A stretch of DNA of 64,000 nucleotides, taken from assembly GCA_947683625.1 (NCBI GenBank), contig CANTUR010000049.1:6860501-6924500 (forward strand), in the 5' to 3' direction. Positions 1 through 11,123 of the stretch are shown in pieces (the first letter of the stretch is position 1; each line of letters starts with the position of its first letter). Under the pieces are notes generated by a model. The model worked only from the letters and a program-made list of their open reading frames with translations, did no database searches and was not told the origin of the DNA. The DNA comes from Mallotus nudiflorus (taxonomy: Eukaryota > Streptophyta > Magnoliopsida > Malpighiales > Euphorbiaceae). The position numbers and the translations under genes were made by a program.

Positions 1-745
1 AATCCCAGAAAATAGAAGAATAAGAATATCTATTCTAACACTCATCAATTCTCATAAGATTTATACAAATATAAAAAAAATTGAAGAGAGTTTTTAGAGC
101 TTAATTGAATGCTTAAAAGAGTATGATGAGTAAAAAAGTTTCTTAAAAATTCAATTGAACTCCAAGAGTTGTTTATATAATTAAACAACTTAGATTATGG
201 ATGTTGGATGCATTGATTATGTGTCCAATGACTCTTATTGATTTTTGAATCATTTTGCACTTATTTCTATAAGAACGTCACTCACAGTCATGAGGAGCAA
301 ACACTGGCACATAGGTGTAAGTTTAAGGACCATTCCATTAAAAAATGTCCATTAAATGCTATCAGGACTACCCTCACAAGTTAAAGCCTGCTCCTCATGA
401 TAATGAGGGTAGCTCATGAGGAGCATTTACCATTTTATAGAAAATAAGATCTTGAGGCATTATACTAAGTTGGCTCTTGAAGGGCTTACGAGCAAACCAT
501 TGTAAGTCCAAATTTGTATATTTTTGGTATATAAATGTTTCTCAAAGATTAGGGTCTTGTATAGATTGAGATACTTCATTGAAATGCATATTTATACTCT
601 TTCAAGGAGTATTTCATTATCTTTAATCATTAAAAAATTATTCTTGATAATCAATCAACTTCCTACACACTTAAAAGAAATCATTAGAATCTAAATTGTT
701 TGTCAGAGTCCAAAATTAGGAGTTTGATCATGCAAATGGTCGATA
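1..745 (-). repeat. 3' LTR of the Sirevirus-like element (partial)
   Basis: Base 1 aligns with about 9612 of the other LTR, so roughly the first 335 plus-strand bases (the element's 3'-most part) are outside the window. It ends at 745 (GGTCGATA), directly before a polypurine tract read on the minus strand. It holds repeated CATGAG/CTCATGA palindromic motifs around 285-430, which are also present in the right LTR. Confidence 0.85.
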
Positions 746-801
746 ATCTCTCCCTTTTTGGCTTGATCATGCAAATGGTCAATAATATCCCCCCTTTTTG
801 G
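724..801 (-). repeat. 39-bp tandem duplication of the LTR/polypurine-tract junction
   Basis: Two adjacent copies (724-762 and 763-801) each contain the last LTR bases (TTGATCATGCAAATGGTC) followed by a pyrimidine run that is a polypurine tract on the element strand. The second copy has no LTR attached. This may reflect a reverse-transcription priming or strand-transfer slip, or simple replication slippage. Confidence 0.8.
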
Positions 802-1670
802 CTTTGACAACCAATTTGGTAAGATAATAAATAAAGTGTGTGTGTGTGTGTCAATAATAACATAAATAAAAATAGCTCCCCCTTTCAAATAAAATAGATG
901 CAATATGAATAATATTTTCCTCCCCCTTAATATATGCATAAATTCAATAAAATGCATAATGTATAAGAGCATAAAAGAAATTGAATTATCTCGGCATATA
1001 TAAGGGATAACAAATAATTGTAAAAAAGATGATTTTTTTCAAAAAAAATTTCTCATTTGTATAAATATATTTTTTAATTACTCCCCTTTTGTTAAAAATT
1101 AAAAACAACAACATAAAATTCAATATGAGGGACAAAAAGAAACATGACCTAAAATAAAAAAAATGTGTTTAAAACATAAAAAATATAATAACATGATCAT
1201 TTAAAAAATGTTAGGCATGTAGTGTTATTAAAATGGATCATAAAAATAGTGCATATAGCACTTATTTGAAACTTAATGAGCTTAATTATCACATGATCAT
1301 ATAAAGCTTAGCTAGCTAACATACATGATCATGTAGCACTTAGCATATCACAAACACAATTATCACATAGCTTCTTCTTCCCCTTTGTAAAAAAAAAAGA
1401 GATATACAAAGGGAATGAACCTAAAGGAAACAAAAATTCTAGACGAAATAAAAGATCACGAACCAAAATAATAAAAACAAAGATACAACCAATCTTTATA
1501 AAATCTATGTCATACATAAACAAAGTAAGCAAATTAAGGCCTTTTATCACAACAAGAAAATCATGAAAGTATGATTATTAAATTGTGATAAAGTAGCCAC
1601 ACTTACAATGTTATTATGCATGCATAAACAAAATTATGTAAAATATATTCAAATAATTTTCTCCCCCTAT
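746..1670 (-). promoter_or_regulatory. Array of seven polypurine-tract-like motifs before the 3' LTR
   Basis: On the minus strand, G-runs flanked by A occur at 746-759, 787-799, 876-885, 919-928, 1080-1091, 1377-1386 and 1661-1670. The tract next to the LTR would prime plus-strand DNA synthesis. Sireviruses are known for several such tracts in this position. The rest of 746-1953 is AT-rich untranslated sequence with a (GT)n run at about 836-851 and no credible gene. Confidence 0.6.
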
Positions 1671-1953
1671 TTCAAATAACAAAATAGAATTAGGTTTGGA
1701 AAAATTTGATACGAAGGACACACTATCAAATTTTTGATACTCATTCAAACTTAAAATGCAAAAGTAAACTTTAACAAAATAAAAAATGCACTAATAATAT
1801 AAAAAAGGATAGAGTTATAATGATATTAGAATATCAATTGTAAATGAAAGCATAAATAAAAAACACAAGACATAAGCTAGTATCTTAAGGCTTAAAAAAT
1901 TGAAAATAAATAGTAAATAAACCACACATAAAGTGATGAAAAACAAAGAAAAT

Positions 1954-3204
1954 CTAATCTTGTGGAGGAGGAGGAGGATTCCAAGTGCATTGTATGTTGT
2001 GATGATCATGCAATTGATTAATATCATACTCTATATGATCCATCCTATTCTTAAAATGATCAAGTCTTGTGTCCACTTGATCAAACCTATTGTTGAAGTT
2101 GGTTTCAATAATGGATAGACGATAAAAAAAATCCTTCAATCCAAGTGGGTTCTTCATCAACACTTTGAGAAGTGGAAGGTCCTCTAGCCCTTTTTCTTTG
2201 AGATTGAGGAGGAGTATGCTCTTGAGGGATTTCTTATTCAAGTTGAACACTTTCAAGACCATGAGTGCCTATGTGCTCAATATCTTTTAAGTCTTGTTCT
2301 AGTTGTTCATTAACATCTTTATCTTCTACTTCATCTTTCCAAACCCAAGAATTTCTATCAAGCTTGAATTGCCTAGAATTTTTCAAGAGGTTATCATCAA
2401 GAAAAGAAGGAGGAATGGAAGGAGTGTTGTTTAAGTTGAACCCAAAGTGATAAGCAATTTTAGTGATGAAGCCTCCGATACATAAGGCACCACTAACACT
2501 AACACTATTACTAGCTAACCAAAACCTCCATTGAAGCCATTTTCCTAGCTCAACATCTATGCCTTCAACAAGGCATCTAACAAGGAAAATATCATTAAAA
2601 GAAATAGCTTCATTACTCAAAGCATTAGTATGAATAGAATATGTAATATACCTATAAATATACCAAAGAGATTTTAAAGCAAAACTAGATGCTTAGTGTT
2701 TCCTACTTCAAAAGGTTTTGCATTAAGTTTTGTATGTTGAGTCCAAAAAGGATTAGAAAGCTAAGAAGAAAGAGGAGAAGCTAAACTCCCTTATCTAAAA
2801 TTAAAGATATCATCAAATTCTTGAGAGGTAAGGAATCTATCTCTCCCACCCAATCTAAATCTCATGCTACTCATAGGATTTTACTCACTAAAGTGGTGAG
2901 TTTTTAAGCAATAGGAAGTAAGAAATTCATGGACTAAAGATGGATAAGTATGAAAAGAATTGAATATAAAATCATACTAACCCATATTGTCAAGTAAGGT
3001 CCTGACCTTATTGAAAAAATCCATCTTCTCTAAAGTAGCTTGAAATGTGTACTTAGAGGAAATAATTTTCCTTTCCTTGAATTGAGCAAGCCTTTCCTTA
3101 AATTAAGTTGAAGTGTAGGAGAGAGGAGGTTGCTCTTTAGGTTGATATTTGATAGCTCTTCTAGAGGAGGAAGAAGCATATAGAGTTTTCTTCTTGGGAG
3201 CCAT
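1954..3204 (-). pseudogene. Envelope-like third ORF of the Sirevirus element (decayed)
   Basis: Start codon at 3204-3202, with a basic start (MAPKKK) and a Ser-rich stretch. The reading frame continues, with stops and shifts, through a region containing YPSLVHEFLTSY and MRFRLGGRDRFLTSQEF, then GGFITKIAYHFGF near 2450. It ends in a heptad-like stretch (about 2000-2130) followed by a proline run at about 1960-1975. These patterns recall the plant proteins annotated as envelope-like or 'putative plant transposon protein' downstream of pol in Sireviruses. Its function is unknown, and no signal peptide or membrane segment survives convincingly. It lies on the same strand as pol and is separated from it by about 870 bp. 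At least eight stops break it. An acquired host gene fragment is the alternative. Confidence 0.6.
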
Positions 3205-4074
3205 GGTGATGAGATGAAAGAGCTATAAGTGAAGAATTTTAAAGAAGAAATTTTTTTTTAAAGGATACAAAGAAAAAGATGTGAAGATGAAAAGAATGGT
3301 TTAAAGGGTTTATATAGGTAAGAATTAGGTTTAAAATTAATCAAATAAAGTCCCAAAATAAAAAGAAATTGCAGGTTACCGTTTTAGAGAAGGAAAGAGT
3401 TAAGAAAATTGTAATCCCAATAGAATTGATATTTTTTGCCTATTAGACCGTTGTTCATGAGCGGTCCACTTAAGAACATTGCTCATGAGCGGCTCTAGAT
3501 AGGTTGAGCCACAATGGTCATGAGCTCAATAGCTCGTGATGGAAGATACTGGAAGATCCCTAAACTTTCAAATTCTTTTTAATTAGGTCCTCAAAATGTG
3601 ACAAATAGGTCCTTATGCACTAAATTAATCATCAAATAAAAAAAATCATAACTAAATTAAAATGCTTTGACAAATATCGTCATAAATTAACATAATCATG
3701 CATTACAAAATAATTTCAAAAAATTAATTTTGAATTATTATTAATTTTTTAATAAAAATATTAAAAGTAAATCGTGCAAATAGGAAATCAATAAATTTTT
3801 GTATATGAAATAGAGTTGATTGATTTAAATAATTAATAAATTCAATAAAATTCCATAATTAATTATCTAATCAACAAATATTAAAAAAATTTATACATGA
3901 TAGAAATTAAATTTTCTTGATAAATAATTATGATAGAGTCTTAGATACTAAATATAAACTGAAATCATAGAAATCATGATTAAGCATGAATTTATTAAAT
4001 GGTATCAAATACGAAAAATAAATACAAAAGAGATATAAGTAACAACATGATCATTCTCAAATCCAATCATCAAC
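3205..4074 (-). other. Spacer between pol and the env-like ORF
   Basis: No coding signal. At 3450-3545 it carries several CATGAG-type motifs (TTCATGAGCGG, CTCATGAGCGG, TCATGAGCTC) like those in the LTRs of the same element. The remainder is AT-rich. Confidence 0.5.
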
Positions 4075-5500
4075 TTTGCAATTTATCAAATTGTCAAGAC
4101 AAACTTAAACCATAAATCATACCAAGCTTATGTTTAATAAAATTCAATCTTTCTTCACAAAGAGGCTTGGTAAAAAAGTATGCTAATTGATGATTAGTAT
4201 CAATAAATTCAAGAAAAATGTCACCATTTTGAATATGATCATGTAATAAATGATGTCTAATGTCAATATTCTTAGTTTTAGAATGTTGAATGGGATTCTT
4301 GCTAAGGTTTATAGCACTTGTATTGTCACATTTAATTGGAATGTGATTAATATCAATGTCGTAGTCTTTAAGTTATTGCTTTTGCCATAAGACTTATGAG
4401 CAACAACAACTAGCTATAATATATTATGCCTCAACAGTGGACAAGGCAACAAAAAATTATTTCTTACTTAATCAAGAAACTAAGTAATTACCAAAATTTG
4501 ATATGTTCAGGAAGTGCTTTTTCTATCTAGTAAACTACCAACAAAGTCTGCATCTGAATAACTAATTAAATCAAAGGATGAATTCCTAGGATACCAAAGT
4601 CCTAAATGCATTGTTCCACAAAGATATTTGAAAATCCTTTTGATAGCATTCAAATAAGATTCTTTAGGACTAGATTGAAACCTAGCACACAAGCAAGTAG
4701 AAAATATAATATTCGGTCTACTACTAGTTAAATAAAGAAAGGAACTTATCATACCTCTGAATATTTTTTCATCAATTGATTTTCCATTCTCATCCTTGTT
4801 GAGTTTGGTTGTGGTGCTCATTAGAGTTTTGCTTGTCTTAGCTCCATCCATACAAAATTTCTTAAGAATGACCCTAGTATATTTAGTTTGATTAATGAAA
4901 GTCCTATTTTTGCATTGCTTGATTTGAAGTCCAAGGAAGAATTTGAGCTCACCCATTATACACATTTTAAATTCTCCTTACATTAACTTAGAAAATTCCT
5001 CACACAAGTAATGGTTAATAGCACTAAAAATAATGTCATCAACGTAAATTTGAACACTTAATAAATCATGGTTGGATTTCTTTATGAAAAGAGTTGTGTC
5101 AACTTTTCCTTTAGAAAAACCTTTTTCTAAAAGAAAGTTACTCAACCTTTCATACTAAGCTCTTTTCAATCCATACAATGCTTTTGGCAATTTAAAAACA
5201 TGATTTGGAGAATCAAAATTTTTAAAACCTAGAGGTTGTTTAACATATACCTCCTCTTTAATGAAATCATTTAGAAATGCACTTTTAACATCCATTTGAT
5301 AAAATTTAAAATCCATGAATGATGCAAATATAAGTAGCATTCTAATAGCTTTTGACCTTGCAACCGAGGCAAAGGTTTCATCATAATCAATGCCTTCCTC
5401 TTGATTATAACTTTTAGCTACTAGTATAGCTTTGTTCCTAGTTATGACACTTTGTTCATTCATATTACTTTTAAACACCCATTTGGTGCCTATAATAGGA
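4075..5500 (-). pseudogene. Copia reverse transcriptase and RNase H domains (pol, 3' part)
   Basis: Reverse transcriptase copies element RNA to DNA and RNase H removes the RNA strand. From 5478 downward the minus strand encodes GIDYDETFASV, the palm motif MDVKSAFLND, KLPKALYGLK, and an intact IYVDDIIF active site (YVDD at about 5035-5046). Then come MGELKFFLGLQI and the SYSDADF motif of RNase H near 4550. The RNase H tail (about 4520-4075) includes ALSTVEA, IKCDNTSAI, HHLLHDH and an FTKPL-type end. Order and motifs are classic Ty1/Copia. In-frame stops occur near 5156, 4974 and 4395-4500, so it is inactive although the YVDD box survives. Confidence 0.85.
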
Positions 5501-6990
5501 TGATGTTTAGGTCTCAGAACTAAAGACCAAACCTTGTTTCTCTTAAATTGATTTAACTCTTCTTGTATAGCAAAGACCCAAAATTCATCACTTAATGCAT
5601 CATCAACATTTTTAGGCTCAATTTGAGAAATGAGTTATATTTATAATAGAATTGAGTTTAGATCAAGTAGTTACCCTTTTTATAGTGTCATTTATGATGA
5701 GATCTTAAGGATAAGCATTCTTGATTTGCCAATCCTTTATAAGTTCATCCTTCAAGGTAGGTTGAGATGTCTCCTCATTATCTTCCTTACTTAAACCTTC
5801 AAGTTCTAAAGGCTTATTAGCATTTTCTTCTTGTGTATCCATAATCTTATTATCACATACAAGATTAATAACACTACAAACATCCTTTCTATGATAAAAT
5901 GAGTTTGATTCATGAAAGACAACATGCATAGACTCTTCAACTACTTAGGTTTTCTTATTAAACACTCTATAAGCTTTACAAAAAGTGGAATAGCCTAGGA
6001 AAATTCCTTCGTCGACTTTAGATTCAAATTTCCCAAGATTATCTATGGTGTTTAATATAAAGTACTTGTAGCTAAATACTATCAGATATGAGATTTTGGG
6101 TTTTCTATTGTTTCACAAGTTATAAGAAGTTCTATTTAAAATTGGTCTTTTGAAAACTCTATTTGAAATATAACAAAATGTGTTAATGGCTTCAGCCCAA
6201 AAGTTTAGAGGTAAATTATACTTATGAAGCATTATTCTAGCCATTTCCACCAAAGTTCTATTTTTCCTTTCAATTACCCCATTTTGTTTAGGAGTTTTTG
6301 GAGATGAAAACGTATGTGAAATACCATTTCCATTACAAAAGGTTTTGAAAAATCCATTTTTGAATTTGGTTCCATGATCACTTCTAATGGATGAAATACA
6401 AAATCCTTTTTCTTTTTAAATTTTTTTGAAAAATATTCAAAAGCTTTAAATGCATCATTCTTATAAGCAAGAAAACACAACCAAGTGTATTTAGAATAGT
6501 CATCAACCAATATTTTTGCATAGTGCATTCCACCGAGACTAACAACTCTAGTTGGTCCAAACAAATCCATATGTATAAGTTCAGTGGCCTAGAGGTGGAC
6601 ACTACATTCTTGAGCTTAAATGAAAACTTGGATTGTTTTCCCTTTTGGCAAGCATCACAAGGTTTATCTTTAGTGAATTCAAGCTTAGGTAAGCCAATCA
6701 AAAGTTCATGTTTACAAAGATCATTTAAAAGCTCAAAGTTTACATGTCCTAACCTTTTATGCCATGTCTATATGTCATGGAAAATAGACATTAAGCATTT
6801 GATGTCTTTGTTATCAATCTTGTTTAAATCAATAACATAAACAGTAGATACTCTTTTACCATTAAAAATTAGTTTGTCATTATCATGACTACTAATAAAG
6901 CAATTTCCAAGATAGAAAGTCACCTTATTTCCCATATCATACAATTGACTTATTCTTAGCAAATTATGTTTAAAACCATTAACAAACAAT
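5501..6990 (-). pseudogene. Copia integrase (HHCC zinc-binding and catalytic core)
   Basis: Integrase inserts the cDNA into the host genome. Read downward from about 6790, the minus strand shows the GAG-pre-integrase zinc site (WHKRLGH, then CDACQKGKQ), then DLFGPTR and VDDYSKYTWL, carrying the first catalytic Asp. After a frameshift near 6400 come RSDHGTKFKN (second Asp) and PKQNGVIERKNRTL (Glu), completing the D,D35E set. The region down to about 5940 matches the Copia integrase tail (NFWAEAI, KVDEGIFLGYS). 5930-5500 is an acidic linker toward RT. Frameshifts and stops disrupt it. Confidence 0.85.
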
Positions 6991-7180
6991 ACATGATGTA
7001 TAGATAAGGATTGAGGATTACTGACTTCTCCTATGCCTATAATTTTTCCATTAGCATTGTCTCAAAATGCGACATGTCCTCCATCCTTAGCATCAAGCTT
7101 ACTAAATTAATCCTTATCTCCTATCAGGTGCCTTGAATATCCACTATTAAGATACCACTTGCTTTTTGCACTTGTGAATT
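6870..7180 (-). pseudogene. Copia aspartic protease remnant with active-site Asp lost
   Basis: The minus strand near 7150 reads WYLNSGYSRHLIGDKD, the position where Copia proteases have W.LDSG. The Asp codon is now AAT (Asn) at 7146-7148. Further down, GIGEVSNPQSLSIHHVLFV and FKHNLLRISQL match the usual protease C-terminal half. A stop follows GDKD. Loss of the catalytic Asp would abolish polyprotein processing. Confidence 0.75.
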
Positions 7181-7819
7181 TCAATCATACCTACAAAAAA
7201 AAAAATTTAAATGTTCTTTTAAACCTAAATCTTTCTTGGTCTAGGTTAGTTAGTTTCACGATAATCCAAAGGAAGAAAATTCATGTGTAGTCTTCTATAG
7301 AAACATACTATTGTTTGCATGTCCCTTTATCATGTAATATGAACATTCAACATTTGCAAATCCATTTCTTCTAGGCACATATGATTGCTTAGAAAATGAG
7401 ATATACCTTTAATGTTGAGGTGGTGTGTGTCTCTTATTATTTTGAGTCATAGTGTGAGACATGCATTGACAATGGCAATGTGTATTTTGATAGGTTTGTG
7501 CAATATGTTTAGGTTCTTTGTGTTTTGAAATATGCTTATGAGTGTTGTGTCTAGTATACATGTAAGCATGTTTGGGTTATGCTTTTCTAGCATGAGACTT
7601 ACCATTTTATGTCATATAGAATTGAGTCTTATAAGCCTTTCCTTTAATATTTGACACATGAGACTTATTAGCTTTGAAAGCTTAAGTCTCAATAGGTTTA
7701 AAGATAGAATGAATGTAATTGCATGATGCATTAACAAATTTAATATGTGATGATGATGAAGATGAGGCCATTCCATTAGCATATCCAATTCCATTAGTAT
7801 TTCCATGAAATTTTTTAAA

Positions 7820-9240
7820 GTCAAGTAAATTATCTAAACTCTCTTTTCCTCTTTGTAATTTTGATATGAAATTTTTTTAGCTAAACTACCTCATTATAAA
7901 TTCTATGATTTTCATCACTTGCTCTCTTAAGTTGCTCTTCTAAGGAATTTGAAGATTTTAAATCATAAGTAAGTTTCTCATTGGACTTAACAAGCTTAGA
8001 AAACTCAATCTTTAAATTTTTGAATTCTTTAGTTAAAGTAGTTAACTTATGATTATAATGTTTCTTCCTAAAAAGTAGACTTTTGTATTTTAAGTAAGAG
8101 CATACTCATAATAGAGCTTTTAACATCATCATCATTATATTCATCATAAGCACAATACTTATCAAAAGAAGACTTAGAAGTAAATAGTACATCTTTTTCA
8201 TCTTCAAGAGCCATGAAGCAAAGATTGGCCACTTTTTGTTATTCCTTTTCCTTTTTGGATTTGGAGGAGTCATCATCCTAAGGAGCTTTGAAGGCCTTCT
8301 TTTTATCCTTTGCTCCTTTATTCTTGAATTTGGGTTTAGGACACTCACTTCTAATATGTCCCGGTTCCTTGCATTCATAGCAAGCAACCTCTTTGGTTTT
8401 CTTATTATTTTATCCCTTATACTTCTTGTTGAAATCTCTTATCCTTGAAGAACTTTTCTTTCTCAAGAACTTATTGAAGCTTTTAGTGAGCATGGCAATT
8501 TCATCATCTTCATCACTAAAGCCTTCTCCATTTTCCTCTTCACTATCATCTTGTAAAGCTTTTAATGCAATGCTCTTTTTCTTTTCTTCCTTCGCTTCTT
8601 GCTCTTCACCTCTTTGCTTAATTGTAAGCTTATGTGTCAAGAGCTTGCCAATAAGTACATCTATTGAAAGGATAGAAAGGTCTTGAGCTTCTTTAATTGA
8701 AGTGACTTGAGATCCCAATCCTTCTTAGGTATGATTCTTAGAATCTTATTGTTAATCTCTTCCTTAGAGAAATGTTTTCCAAGTTTCTTAAGGGTTGTGA
8801 GGAGAGTATGGAAATGGTTTGTCATCTTTGTGATTGATTCTTGAGGCTTCATTTTGAAGAGTTCATATTCATGCATTTGAAGTTTAACCTTTTTTCTTTT
8901 TACTTGTACATTGCCTTCATAATGGTTCTCCAACGTCTCCCATATTTCCTTGGCCAAAATGCAATATTGAAGCTTGCCTCATTCTTCTCTTATCATGGAA
9001 GAGAGTAGAGTGATAATAGCTTTCTTATTTTTATAGTTTTCACTCCAACTACTTCTTGAGAGATTAGTTTGTACACCAATAATGGTAATTTTTGGTGGTT
9101 GACAACCTTTGAGAATAACTTCCCAAAGTCCAATGGAATTATAATCTAGATATGGCTCTAATAAGGATAGTCACTACCATCAAAGAATAGCCTTAGTGAA
9201 GAAATATTTTAAGATTCACTCCTCATAATCTTATATTCTA
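7820..9240 (-). pseudogene. Copia gag (UBN2-type) with CCHC zinc knuckle
   Basis: Gag forms the virus-like particle and binds element RNA. From about 9240 downward the minus strand encodes FDGSDYPY, AKEIWETLENHYEG, KVKLQMHEYELFKM and IIPKKDWD, the gag/UBN2 pattern of Copia elements. An acidic stretch (about 8480-8590) follows, then a complete CX2CX4HX4C zinc knuckle (CYECKEPGHIRSEC, 8341-8382). Downstream is a Lys/Glu-rich heptad region (about 8060-7880) that resembles the coiled coil in the gag-only element at 46329. Stops at several places make it non-functional. It is the first coding region after the primer site at 9264. Confidence 0.85.
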
Positions 9241-9263
9241 GTAATGAAGTTCCTAGAATTCAA

Positions 9264-9275
9264 GCTCTGATACTA
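9264..9275 (-). promoter_or_regulatory. Primer binding site (initiator tRNA-Met type)
   Basis: Read on the minus strand it is TAGTATCAGAGC, one base from TGGTATCAGAGC, the complement of the 3' end of plant initiator tRNA-Met. It lies 2 bp inside the 5' LTR end (...GGCATTTTCA). Confidence 0.85.
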
Positions 9276-9277
9276 AA

Positions 9278-10375
9278 TGAAAATGCCTTAAAAGGAGGTG
9301 AATAAGGCTAATAAGGGTTTTAGAAAAATGAAAATGGTTTTTAAAGAATTAAACAAGAATTGAAAGAATTTCAAAAAGGAAGAATAAAGAACATAATGAT
9401 TTAAGGAGTTTGGATTCGACAACAATCCTACATCTCCACCTAACTTATCCCCAAGTTAAGATTTTCAATCACCCATCAAGAGTTTTATAGCTTACTCTTA
9501 TAACATTACAACTTGAGTTTTTAAGGCTCACTCAAAAACCAAATTCCAAGTGTTTCAATGGTTAACACTTAAACTAATTCCACTAGAATAGAATCTTAAT
9601 TCCCAATTTCTTAATCCCCAAAAATAGAATAATAAGAATATCTATTAATAAGAATATCTATTCTAACACTCACTAACTCTTATAAGAGTTATACAAATAT
9701 AAAAAAAAAATTGAAGAGAGTTTTGAGAGCTTAATTGAATACTTAAGAGAGCATAATGAGTAAACAAGTTTCTTAAAAATTCAATTGAACTCCAGGAGTT
9801 GTTTATGTAGATAAACAATTTAGATTATGGATGTTGGAAGCATTGATTATATCTCCAACAACTCTTATTGATTTTTGAATCATTTTGGACTTATTTATAT
9901 CATAATGCTGGTTAAGATCATGAGGAGCAAACACTGGCTCGTGGGTGTCAGTTTAAGGACTGTTGCATTCAAAAATGTCCATTGAATGTTGTCAGGACTA
10001 ACCTCATAAGCTGAAGCCTACTCCTCATGATCATGAGGGTAGCTCGTGAGGTGCACTGACCATTTTATAAAAAATGAGCTCTTGAGGCACTATATGAGGT
10101 CGGTCATGAGGGGCTCATGAGCATACTAATGTAAGTCTAAATTTGTATATTTTTTTATATATAAATGTTTCTAAAAAATTAGGGACTTGCATAAATTGAG
10201 ATACTTCATCGAAATGCATATTTATACTCTTTTAAGGAATATTTCATTATCTCCAATCATTAAACAATTATTCTTAATAATCAATCAACTTCCTACACAC
10301 TTAAAGGAAATCATTAGAATTTAAATTGTTTGTCAAAGTCCAAAATTAGGAGTTTGATCATGCAAATGATGAATA
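9278..10375 (-). repeat. 5' LTR of the Sirevirus-like element
   Basis: 1098 bp, aligning with 1-745 over its right-hand two thirds. Terminal bases are TGAAAATGCC at the left; the right end GATGAATA has decayed from the expected CA-type terminus. It contains a perfect 16-bp palindrome, CCTCATGATCATGAGG (10023-10038), and other CATGAG repeats, probably promoter-proximal elements of the LTR. A short duplication (TAATAAGAATATCTATT twice) near 9630-9660 is absent from the left LTR. Confidence 0.85.
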
Positions 10376-10773
10376 ATTACCTTATAGCTCACCAACTTTT
10401 ATCCTATGTAAAGACACTTTGAGGGAATAGTTTTTGATACTAGGGTTAATTCCAAGGCACATAGGGAGGTGTAAAAGCATCATTTTCTAAAGAATAAAAA
10501 AGGAAGGAAATCATTTTAGAGATTTATGCCCAACCTAGCTGCCACAAAAAAAGGAACATAATCAATTTTAAGGAGTTAAAATTCTCAACCAATCCTATGT
10601 CTCCCTCCTCACTTATCCCCAAGTTGAGATATTTAAACTTAATCTTATTTATAAAGATTATTACAAGTGTTTTTCAGGGCTCAACACTAAACATTTACAA
10701 AGGGTGTTTTTCTAAGCTTAATATATCCTAGGCTAATTAGGTTTTGCCATACTTTGACTTTGTCATATTTTTT
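10376..10773 (-). repeat. Fragment of a second, older Sirevirus-type LTR
   Basis: About 10440-10740 resembles the start of Sirevirus LTRs read on the minus strand. GGAGTTAAAATTCTCAACCA, CCTATGTCTCCC and CTTATCCCCAAGTTGAGAT parallel 9400-9460, and even more closely the reverse complement of the gag-only element LTR near 48900-48990. The fragment is cut at 10774 by the next solo LTR. I could not find its continuation after 13991. Confidence 0.6.
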
Positions 10774-11088
10774 TGTAATAACCTAAATATTTTAAATTAT
10801 TTATATAAATATTGAGGTTTTCAACGATATTAATTATCTTATTTTATGTTGTTATTATTGATATATTAAATTATTATATTTAAGTACTAAATTTAAAATT
10901 CTATTGAGAACTATTAACATTATTATTTTTACATCATTTTATTTACATGCACATACATTATTATTTTAATTGTCTTAATATTTTATTCATAGTATTACTA
11001 TTTTTGACTATTATTATTTATAGTATTATTTTATCTAGGGATAATATTAATATTAATATTATATTTATTACTTAAACTACCTAATATA

Positions 11089-11123
<35 letters not shown>

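Larger units (their letters stand above)
1..10375 (-). mobile_element. Sirevirus-like Ty1/Copia LTR retrotransposon, degenerate, left end cut by window
   Basis: The element is read right to left. The 5' LTR is 9278-10375. A primer binding site complementary to initiator tRNA-Met lies at 9264-9275. Gag-pol remnants run from about 9240 to 4075, a third env-like ORF from 3204 to 1954, a polypurine-tract array follows at 1670-746, and the partial 3' LTR is 1-745. The two LTRs align over about 740 bp with scattered differences, so the copy is old. Sirevirus assignment rests on the tRNA-Met primer site, the env-like ORF after pol and repeated polypurine tracts, all known traits of that Copia group. 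Every coding part carries stops and frameshifts, so it is not autonomous. The left target duplication is outside the window. Confidence 0.85.
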
